Positions 1-6,390 of a DNA stretch of 34,455 nt are shown one piece after another; position 1 is the first letter of the stretch, and each line of letters opens with the position of its first letter. The notes under the pieces are model-generated. The model saw nothing but the letters and a program-made list of their open reading frames with translations, searched no databases and was not told the DNA's origin. This DNA is from Clostridia bacterium (GTDB taxonomy: Bacteria; Bacillota; Clostridia; Oscillospirales; CAG-272), in NCBI GenBank assembly GCA_024404505.1, contig JAKSPU010000016.1, positions 1 to 34,455 of the forward strand. Direction: 5' to 3'. The position numbers were made by a program, and so were the translations under genes.

Positions 1-75
1 AGCCGTGCATTGTGCGGTGATGCCTTAAGCCCTTCTTTCAAGAAGGGCTTAAGCGAGGTCCGGGGCAGAGCCCCG
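1..75 (-). repeat. Composite intergenic hairpin repeat, copy A
   Basis: Read on the minus strand, just past the fakA stop, there is a GC palindrome (CGGGGC AGA GCCCCG, 61-75). It is followed by a hairpin at 24-53 with 14-base arms, CTTAAG at both outer ends and the centre TTCTTGAAAGAA. Positions 1-29 match, inverted, 34368-34396 at the other end of the window. The element probably also ends fakA transcription, although no clear T-run follows the hairpin. Confidence 0.8.
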
Positions 76-84
76 CGCGTCTCC

Positions 85-1791
85 TTATTTCAAGATCATC
101 ATAAAGCTGTAAACGTGTTGTCCGCCGTGCAGGACCCGGACGTCCGGGAAGCGGCTGCGGAGATACGCACCCACGCGGGCCTCCTCTTCCGTGGAGACGC
201 CGTCTCCGCCGAACAGGATCACGGAGCGGAAACCGGCTGCCTCCGGTGAATCGGCCAGCGCGCAGACCGCACTGATCCTGTCACCCGCGACCGACAGGAT
301 GTGCTTGCCGATAAAACCGATGTGATCGCCAGGATGCGTGACCGCACCGTCAAAGTCAGACTCGCGTACACATTCCGAAACGCAGGCAGTAACGACACCG
401 GATAACGCGCCGCTCATGGCGGACAGAACGGCGTCCGCGCCGCCGGACCGATCCTGCGCCGCCGCCAGCGCCGCCCACCCTTCGCCGACCGTGCGCGTCT
501 CCAATACGCGCACGTCGACACCCCGATACAGCGAGGCAGCCTGACGGGCAGCCATGATCACGTTGCCGTTGTCCGGCAGCACGAGGATATGGTCGGCGTT
601 GACAGCTTCAAAGGCGGCGAGAAACGCTTCAGCGGAGGGATTCATGCTCTGCCCGCCGTCCACGATATGATCCGCGCCGAGACGGGTCAGCTCCGCCTTG
701 ATGCCGCCGCCCGCGGCGACGGCTACGACGGCAAGCGCCCGGCGCGGGGCAGAGGGCTGCCCCGGGACCAAGCCGATCCCGGTCTGCGCGGCAGCGGAAT
801 CCGTACCGGAATCGGCAAGGCTGCTGTGCTGGAGCGACATATTCTCGATCTTGACCGTCAGGAATTCACCGAAGCGGCGGCAGAAGGACAGCACGAGGTG
901 CGGAGTCATGGTGTGAACGTGCAGCTTGACGACAGAACCGGTGCGGAACGCCACCACCGAGTTCCCGCCGATCGAGTCAAGATAGTCCGTGATCACGGAC
1001 ACGTCAAAGGCATCCGGGTCGCATTTGGAACGCTGAAGACGCAGCAGAAGCTCCGTGCAGTAGCCGAATTCCAGCACGCTGTCGGGACCGAAGGCGTCCG
1101 TATCCACGTCCTCAGACGCGGCTTCCGGCCCGGCGGGGAGATCCTCGGACAGACTGTCCGGGTCACAGCCGCGCAGAACGGCGGCCATGCCCTCCGCAAT
1201 GCGGATAAGTCCGGCGCCGCCGGAATCCACTACACCCGCCTGCTTGAGAACCGGCAAAAGGTCGGGTGTGCGGGCAAGCGAGGCATCCGCCTCGCGGAGA
1301 AACGTATCAAAATAACCGGACAGCGTATCCGCACCGCCGGCGGCGGCAGCCGCCTCACGAAGCACGGTCAGAATGGTCCCCTCGGCTGGGGTCATGACAG
1401 CCGCGTACGCCTGCTTCACACCGGACGAGAAGGCGCGGGCCAGCGAGGCCGTATCCGCCGTATCGAGCCCGGAGAAGCCCTTCGCCGCACCGTCGAAGAA
1501 CTGTGACAGGATGACGCCGGAATTGCCCCGCGCCCCGAGCAGCATTCCGTCGGCGGCAGCCTGTGCCGCGTCGGACAGAGACTCCGTGTCCCGCGCGGAC
1601 CTGACGCCGCCGCGGATCGTCATCAGCATATTGTCGCCCGTATCACCGTCGGGGATCGGGAAGACGTTCAGATCGTTGATCTCCTGCTTGTGCGCGCCGA
1701 GGACGGCGGCACCGCCGCGGAGCATAGCCGTATACAGGGAGCCGTCAATAACAGAAGGACGGGCAGATGCAGTCGAAATGTCGTTGCTCAT
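85..1791 (-). CDS. fakA: DAK2/DhaL-domain protein, fatty acid kinase subunit FakA (YloV family)
   Basis: 568 residues, the usual family length. The N-terminal DhaL domain carries the nucleotide and Mg site NDLNVFPIPDGDTGDN (Asp48, Asp50, Asp53). The middle and C-terminal DegV-like regions follow, with the family ending GGQHVYSF. By family knowledge, FakA phosphorylates exogenous fatty acids held by a FakB (DegV) partner, which feeds phospholipid synthesis in the cytoplasm. No fakB and no asp23 (yloU), its common upstream neighbour, are in the window. The start ATG at 1791 has its only good SD (AAGGAGG, 1808-1814) 16 bases away, longer than normal, and no in-frame start lies between. The terminator at 1907-1947 separates it from the kinase upstream, so it is probably transcribed alone. 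Confidence 0.9.
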   Translation of the reverse strand: MSNDISTASARPSVIDGSLYTAMLRGGAAVLGAHKQEINDLNVFPIPDGDTGDNMLMTIRGGVRSARDTESLSDAAQAAADGMLLGARGNSGVILSQFFDGAAKGFSGLDTADTASLARAFSSGVKQAYAAVMTPAEGTILTVLREAAAAAGGADTLSGYFDTFLREADASLARTPDLLPVLKQAGVVDSGGAGLIRIAEGMAAVLRGCDPDSLSEDLPAGPEAASEDVDTDAFGPDSVLEFGYCTELLLRLQRSKCDPDAFDVSVITDYLDSIGGNSVVAFRTGSVVKLHVHTMTPHLVLSFCRRFGEFLTVKIENMSLQHSSLADSGTDSAAAQTGIGLVPGQPSAPRRALAVVAVAAGGGIKAELTRLGADHIVDGGQSMNPSAEAFLAAFEAVNADHILVLPDNGNVIMAARQAASLYRGVDVRVLETRTVGEGWAALAAAQDRSGGADAVLSAMSGALSGVVTACVSECVRESDFDGAVTHPGDHIGFIGKHILSVAGDRISAVCALADSPEAAGFRSVILFGGDGVSTEEEARVGAYLRSRFPDVRVLHGGQHVYSFMMILK

Positions 1792-1906
1792 AGCGCTTTT
1801 GCGGAAACCTCCTTGTCTGACAATTGAAAAACATTATGTCTATACAAGATAGCACCCGAAACTAAACTTAAACGAAACTCCGTGCCGAAGACGGACGATA
1901 CGACAC

Positions 1907-1947
1907 AAAAGCCTCCGTTCCCCGTGAAGCGGGGAATGGAGGCTTTT
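1907..1947 (-). terminator. Intrinsic terminator after the histidine kinase
   Basis: A 17-base arm (1907-1923) pairs with 1931-1947 around a 7-base loop, with one G-T wobble. The stem is flanked by AAAA and TTTT, so it could work in both directions. It lies 14 bases beyond the kinase stop on the minus strand and isolates fakA from the upstream group. Confidence 0.85.
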
Positions 1948-1960
1948 GCCGGCCAAACGG

Positions 1961-3088
1961 TCATTGCTCCGTGGGCAGTGTGACGTAGAACGAGGTCTCG
2001 CCGTCCCGGCAGTCCGCACGGACACTCCCGTGGTGCAGCGCCGTCACCTGATGCACGATCGCCAGACCGATGCCGTTGCCCTGTACGGACTTGGAGGTGT
2101 CGATCTGGTAGAATTTGCGGAAGATCTCATCGCGCAGCTCCTCGGGGATCGGAGCGCCGAGATTGCCGATCCGCACGGTCACGGTCCGGCCGTCGGTATC
2201 CTTCGTGATGCACACGGTGACCTTCCCGCCGACGGGGGAGAACTTGATGGCGTTGTCCAGCAGGTTGATCCACACCTGCTTGAGCAGGTCTTCGCTGCCC
2301 ATCAGGGGGATCTCGTCGAAAACAAGGTCGAGATCGAGCTGCTTGGCCTCCAGCTGATTGTCCATCAGCAGCACGCAGCCGCGGATCTGCTCGGACAGGT
2401 TGAAGCGCGTCACGTCGGTCAGGATGGTCTGGCTTTCCACCTTGTTGAGGTTCAGCACGTTGGTCGCCATGTGCGACAGGCGCAGCGACTCCTCCTCGAT
2501 GATGTCGAGATACTCGCGCGTCTGCGCCTCGGATAATCCGGGCTTTTTGAGCAGCTTGGCAAAGCCCGCGATGGACGCGATGGGCGCCTTGAATTCATGG
2601 GAAAAGTTATTGATGAAATCCGAGCGCAGCATCTCGGTCTTGTCCAGCTCGGAGGCCATGACGTTGAAGCTGGCGCTGAATTCCTGAGCGGTCGGATGAT
2701 CGCAAAGCGGCTTCCCGAAGGAGATGCGGGCGGAAAAATCGCCCGAGGCCAGCTTGTTGAAGGCGTTGATGACCTTGTTCACCGGGCTCAGCGGGATGCG
2801 GATGAGCAGGAACGTCAGCGCGATGCCCACGATCGTGCAGGCACCGGCGACGATCAGCAGCAGCTTGGTGCCTTCCGTCAGTACGACCGGATCGTCGGAG
2901 AGGGCGCCGGCCTTGATCAGGATCAGCATGATGCCGATCGTGACCAGCAGCGTGGTAACGAAAATGCCCATGACGATGCCCGTGACCAGCAGCGTCAATG
3001 CCCAGCGCTGCTTCTTTTCCGTTTCCCGGACGAGCTGGGGCAGGACGTTCCAACGGCTTTCCTTGCTTTTCGGCTTCATATCCGTCAC
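1961..3088 (-). CDS. Membrane sensor histidine kinase with a very short external loop
   Basis: 375 residues. Two membrane segments (about 29-58 and 74-97) enclose only about 15 outside residues. A HAMP linker (about 98-150) and HisKA domain follow with the H-box FINNFSHEFKAP (His164 is the phosphorylated residue). The ATPase domain has the N-box LLDNAIKFS and G-box GNGIGLAIV. The start is GTG at 3088, which overlaps the response regulator stop (GTGA), so the two are translationally coupled; an in-frame ATG lies three codons later. With almost no extracytoplasmic domain, it may sense the membrane itself or a partner protein (inference). No ABC transporter of the kind that often partners short-loop kinases is nearby. 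Confidence 0.93.
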   Translation of the reverse strand: MTDMKPKSKESRWNVLPQLVRETEKKQRWALTLLVTGIVMGIFVTTLLVTIGIMLILIKAGALSDDPVVLTEGTKLLLIVAGACTIVGIALTFLLIRIPLSPVNKVINAFNKLASGDFSARISFGKPLCDHPTAQEFSASFNVMASELDKTEMLRSDFINNFSHEFKAPIASIAGFAKLLKKPGLSEAQTREYLDIIEEESLRLSHMATNVLNLNKVESQTILTDVTRFNLSEQIRGCVLLMDNQLEAKQLDLDLVFDEIPLMGSEDLLKQVWINLLDNAIKFSPVGGKVTVCITKDTDGRTVTVRIGNLGAPIPEELRDEIFRKFYQIDTSKSVQGNGIGLAIVHQVTALHHGSVRADCRDGETSFYVTLPTEQ

Positions 3089-3759
3089 ACCTTTTTCACG
3101 GCCTTGTAGCCGAGGTTGCGGACCGACACGATCTCAAACTCGTCCCAGCCCTCGAAGTGCTTCCGAAGCCGGCCGATATGTACGGTCACGGTCTCCCAGC
3201 CGGTCTCGCTGTCCGCGCCCCAGATGTCGTCCATGAGCTGGATGCGCGTGAAGATCTTGCCGGGGTAGGACAGCAGCTTGAACAGCAGCTGGAACTCCTT
3301 GAGCGGCAGCTCCAGCGTCTGCCCGTGGCCCGTGACGGTCAGAGCGTCGTAGTCCAGTACGACGTCCCCTACCTCGATGCGGCGGTCGCTGGCGATCTTG
3401 GCACGGCGCAACAGGGCCTTGACGTGCAAAAGGAACTCCTCAGGATCGACGGGCTTGGTCATGTAGTCGTCCGTGCCGACCTTGAACGCCTGCTTGCGGT
3501 CCGCGGGGAGCTGCTTGGCGGATACCATGAGGATCGGCAGGTCGCTGTCGGATTCCCGCAGGATGCGGGTGAAGGTGAAGCCGTCCATGCCGGGCATCAT
3601 GATGTCCAGCACGGCAAGGTCGACGTGCTGCGTCTCCATGACGGCCAGCGCCTCCTCGCCGTTCCCGGCGGTGAACACGGTATAATGCTCCTCCTCCAGC
3701 ACGGCCTGCATGAAGCGGCGCACGTTTTTATCGTCATCAATGACAAGAATGCGGAACAT
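3085..3759 (-). CDS. OmpR/PhoB-type response regulator
   Basis: 224 residues. The receiver domain has the acidic pocket VIDDD near residues 6-10, phospho-acceptor Asp52 in LAVLDIMMPGMDG, and conserved Lys82. The C-terminal winged helix (about 125-224) ends in the OmpR-type pattern VHIGRLRKHF...VRNLGYKAV. The SD AGAGGAG precedes the ATG at 3759. It is the cognate partner of the kinase whose start overlaps its stop. Its target genes are unknown. The trehalase-like gene 54 bases upstream on the same strand may be co-transcribed. Confidence 0.95.
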   Translation of the reverse strand: MFRILVIDDDKNVRRFMQAVLEEEHYTVFTAGNGEEALAVMETQHVDLAVLDIMMPGMDGFTFTRILRESDSDLPILMVSAKQLPADRKQAFKVGTDDYMTKPVDPEEFLLHVKALLRRAKIASDRRIEVGDVVLDYDALTVTGHGQTLELPLKEFQLLFKLLSYPGKIFTRIQLMDDIWGADSETGWETVTVHIGRLRKHFEGWDEFEIVSVRNLGYKAVKKV

Positions 3760-3813
3760 AGTGATCTCCTCTGTATCGGAGCGGCGGAAAAACCGCCCTC
3801 CCTGCGCGTCTCG

Positions 3814-5046
3814 TTACGATCTGTATTTTTCCTGAAGCACGAGATACACGCCTGCCGTCCACCCCATCATGGCGGGCGTCTCGTACTCGCCGGTCACCGA
3901 CACGGCACCGACCGCCGCGTCGTACTTCTCCCACAGCGAGCCGGTCTTTTCAAACAGTGCGTCAGCCATATCAAGGTATTTGCCCGCAATGCGTGCCGCG
4001 TCCTCGTGCATTCCCAGCGACTCCAGCCCCGCGCACGCAAAGCAGACGTTGGACGGCCACATCGCGGGATAATCCCATTGCAGGTACACGCCCTCTCCGG
4101 GCCGCGCCTCGCAGGCCGACAGCCCGAACGTCAGCTCCAGCTTGGCAAGCAGTGCGCGTGCAGCGTCCCGATCGTCCGAAATGCCCATCGTGAACGGGTA
4201 GAAGGACGCGCAGCTCGCGACGCACGAAAGCTCACCGCGCACAAAGTTATAATCGTAGAGGATCCCCGTCTCCGGGTCACGCATCAGCTTCAGCATCAGT
4301 TTTCGGCGTGTGTCTGCCTTTCGGTCAAGGACGTCCGCCTCGGCGCGGCGCCCGACCGCACGCAGCATGGCAGCCGCCTTGCGCTCCGCGTCGTAGAGCA
4401 GGGAATTGAGATCGACGTTGACAAACTCACCAGCGGCGAAGGGAGATTCCGGCGTGCGGTAACGGGGATTGAAGTCCCAGCCGGACTCGGCAACGGCCAG
4501 CAGATCGCGCGTCATGGCGATGCGGGCTTCCTCGCCCTCGACGGTCAGACCCACGCGTCCGATCAGCCCGGATTGATTCAGGAGGCCTGTCCGCGTTGCG
4601 TGGCAGCTGTACTGATTCAACCCGCAGGGCGTCATGCGGTCGTGCGCAAAGAAGGACAGCTCGGCGAGGATGCCGTCGATATACTTGCGGATAACGCCGT
4701 CGTCCCCGCGCTTCTGCCACAGGTCATACACGCCGCGTGTGAACAGCGGCGGCTGACTGCGGTCGATGAGGTGGTTGGCGTTGGGGATGAAGCCGAGATT
4801 TTGCACGAGGTACAGCATGGTGTCGAGATTGTTCTCGGCCTGCGCGTCGCGTCCCGACGCAAACAGACCGAGGTTCGTGAAGTAGGTGTCCCAGTAGTAA
4901 AAGTCGGTGAACACTTCCTTCATGCAGGGCACCGTAAACGGCTTCGGCAGCTTGATGATGCCGTGGGGCAGCGTTTCGGCCGGGTCGCGGATGGTCTCGT
5001 CCCAGTTGTTCAGAATGTAGCGTGTTACGTCAGTCTGTTTCATCAT
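3814..5046 (-). CDS. GH37 trehalase-family glycosidase, cytoplasmic
   Basis: 410 residues from the ATG at 5046, chosen because AGGGAAGG lies just upstream; a longer reading to 5202 would run into the SDR gene and has no family similarity. The GH37 signatures are recognisable: FTDFYYWDTYF (48-56 region), RSQPP (96-100), SGWDFNPRY with the expected acid Asp191, QWDYPAMWP (323-331), and GEYE...GWTAGV with the expected base Glu387. The family splits trehalose into two glucoses. There is no signal peptide, so it should act inside the cell. It is much shorter than E. coli TreF (about 550 residues), so activity on another alpha-glucoside is possible. No sugar transporter or phosphotransferase gene is adjacent. 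Confidence 0.85.
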   Translation of the reverse strand: MMKQTDVTRYILNNWDETIRDPAETLPHGIIKLPKPFTVPCMKEVFTDFYYWDTYFTNLGLFASGRDAQAENNLDTMLYLVQNLGFIPNANHLIDRSQPPLFTRGVYDLWQKRGDDGVIRKYIDGILAELSFFAHDRMTPCGLNQYSCHATRTGLLNQSGLIGRVGLTVEGEEARIAMTRDLLAVAESGWDFNPRYRTPESPFAAGEFVNVDLNSLLYDAERKAAAMLRAVGRRAEADVLDRKADTRRKLMLKLMRDPETGILYDYNFVRGELSCVASCASFYPFTMGISDDRDAARALLAKLELTFGLSACEARPGEGVYLQWDYPAMWPSNVCFACAGLESLGMHEDAARIAGKYLDMADALFEKTGSLWEKYDAAVGAVSVTGEYETPAMMGWTAGVYLVLQEKYRS

Positions 5047-5108
5047 ATACCTTCCCTGTGTGTTTCGGGTCGTCCCGGATTTGGGCAGATGTTTAAAAAC
5101 GCGTTTTT

Positions 5109-5879
5109 CTACTTTTTCTGCTGCCGGCACCAGAGGTCCATGACGATGTCGTGCGGCATGAGCTTGACGAGCAGGACCTGCGCCCGGACGGAGAAGCCGC
5201 ACACGGACACGTCCCGGCCCTTTTTCATGTCACGGATGGCCCGGTCGATGACCTGCTTCGGCTCGAAGAAGCGGTTGTAGTAGACGATGGTGTCGTCCAC
5301 GACGGCATGGTCGAAGAATTCGGTCCGCACCCAGCCGGGGCAGACGGCCATGACGCGGATGCCGCGGCCCTGCTTTTTCAACTCGACGCCCAGCGCCCGT
5401 GAGAAGGACAGCACGAATGCCTTGCTGGCACCGTACACGTTGATATAGGGCACCGGTTGGAACGACGACAGCGAGCCGAGCTGGTAGATGCAGCTGCCCG
5501 CATTCATATAGGGCAGGGTGAGGTAGGTCATGGCGACCAGAGCCTTGTCGTTGAGGTCGATCATGCGGAGCTGGTCCTCCAGCGGCAGAGACGTGAACGC
5601 GCCGAAGCGGCCGAAGCCGCCCGCGTTGACCAGCACCCGGACGTCCGGTGCTTCCGCCTCCAGCATGGCCCGGTATGCGTCAAGACCGGCCTGCTCACAC
5701 AGGTCTGCCGGTATGGGGCGGACCACAGCCCGGACCTCGTTCCCGAGAGCGGTCAGCCGTTCTTTTCGCCGGGCGATCAGCCACAGCTCGTCGAACTGCT
5801 CCTCTCTGTCCAGCGCCAGCACGAATTCGCGGCCCATGCCGGACGAGGCGCCCGTGATGACGGCGATTCTTTTACTCAT
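5109..5879 (-). CDS. Short-chain dehydrogenase/reductase (SDR)
   Basis: 256 residues, the normal length for a classical SDR. The cofactor motif TGASSGMG is at 9-16, NAGG at 85-88, the structural Asn110, catalytic Ser136, and the pair Tyr149-xxx-Lys153 (YGASK). Arg37/Arg38 after the second strand favour NADP(H). The substrate cannot be told from sequence. The SD GGAAAGGAG precedes the ATG at 5879. It lies 43 bases after the small basic gene and 62 before the trehalase-like gene, in the same direction. Confidence 0.93.
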   Translation of the reverse strand: MSKRIAVITGASSGMGREFVLALDREEQFDELWLIARRKERLTALGNEVRAVVRPIPADLCEQAGLDAYRAMLEAEAPDVRVLVNAGGFGRFGAFTSLPLEDQLRMIDLNDKALVAMTYLTLPYMNAGSCIYQLGSLSSFQPVPYINVYGASKAFVLSFSRALGVELKKQGRGIRVMAVCPGWVRTEFFDHAVVDDTIVYYNRFFEPKQVIDRAIRDMKKGRDVSVCGFSVRAQVLLVKLMPHDIVMDLWCRQQKK

Positions 5880-5922
5880 AGCGGCTCCTTTCCGTCGGGT
5901 GTGCCCGATGCGCAGCGGTCGG

Positions 5923-6363
5923 TCACTTCTTGATCTTCTTGGGCTTGTAGGGCTTGTTCAGCTTGGCCTTCTTCTCCGGCTTGATCTTGGGCAGCACGTA
6001 GAAGCCGGTCTTCTTGTCGTACTTGAATTCCTTCCGCTCGGCGGCCTGCTTGGCCTGATACTTCTTGCGGGCCTTGGAGAAGGCGGCGATGACGTCGGTA
6101 TAGCGGTCCAGCGCGGTCTTCTTCGGAGGAACGGCGGGCTTGCCCGTTTTGACGCCGAGCACGGCGTCCACGGCGGCTGCCGCGGCTGCGTTGGAGACCT
6201 TTTTGGAGATCGGCTCCTCGCTGCTCGACTTCACAGCCTTCTTGAACCGCTTGTCCTTTCGGACCTCCTTGTACAGACGCTTGAGTGTCTTCTTGCGGTC
6301 GCCCTTCTTCATCTTTTCGAGGGACGCGAGCTGAATGCTGTTTTCATTCTCTTTTTCTGCCAT
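5923..6363 (-). CDS. Small, highly basic lysine-rich protein, unknown function
   Basis: 146 residues and not recognised. About 15-65 is a strongly charged, helix-forming stretch rich in Lys and Arg. An alanine run follows near 79-87, then a second charged helix with a Tyr-containing segment (YDKKTGFYVLPKIKP) and a Lys/Pro tail. There is no signal peptide or membrane segment. Such composition suggests binding to nucleic acid or another acidic partner, which is inference only. AAAGGAAA precedes the ATG. It sits 27 bases after the peptidase gene, so it is probably in that operon. The lysine codons are nearly all AAG, as in other genes here, which argues that it is a real gene. Confidence 0.7.
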   Translation of the reverse strand: MAEKENENSIQLASLEKMKKGDRKKTLKRLYKEVRKDKRFKKAVKSSSEEPISKKVSNAAAAAAVDAVLGVKTGKPAVPPKKTALDRYTDVIAAFSKARKKYQAKQAAERKEFKYDKKTGFYVLPKIKPEKKAKLNKPYKPKKIKK

Positions 6364-6390
6364 GGCGGTATTTCCTTTCAGATTATAGGA

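Noticed and set aside
1815-1906. fakA promoter
   Set aside because: CATAAT and TATAGA-like sequences are present on the minus strand but no acceptable -35 at 16-18 bases; left uncalled.
5047-5202. N-terminal extension of the trehalase-like protein
   Set aside because: It is Arg/Ala-rich, overlaps the SDR gene and lacks an SD; the ATG at 5046 has one.
2998-5280. Long plus-strand open frame (760 codons) opposite the response regulator and trehalase genes
   Set aside because: Antisense shadow of GC-rich genes; the minus-strand proteins have clear family motifs and SD sites.
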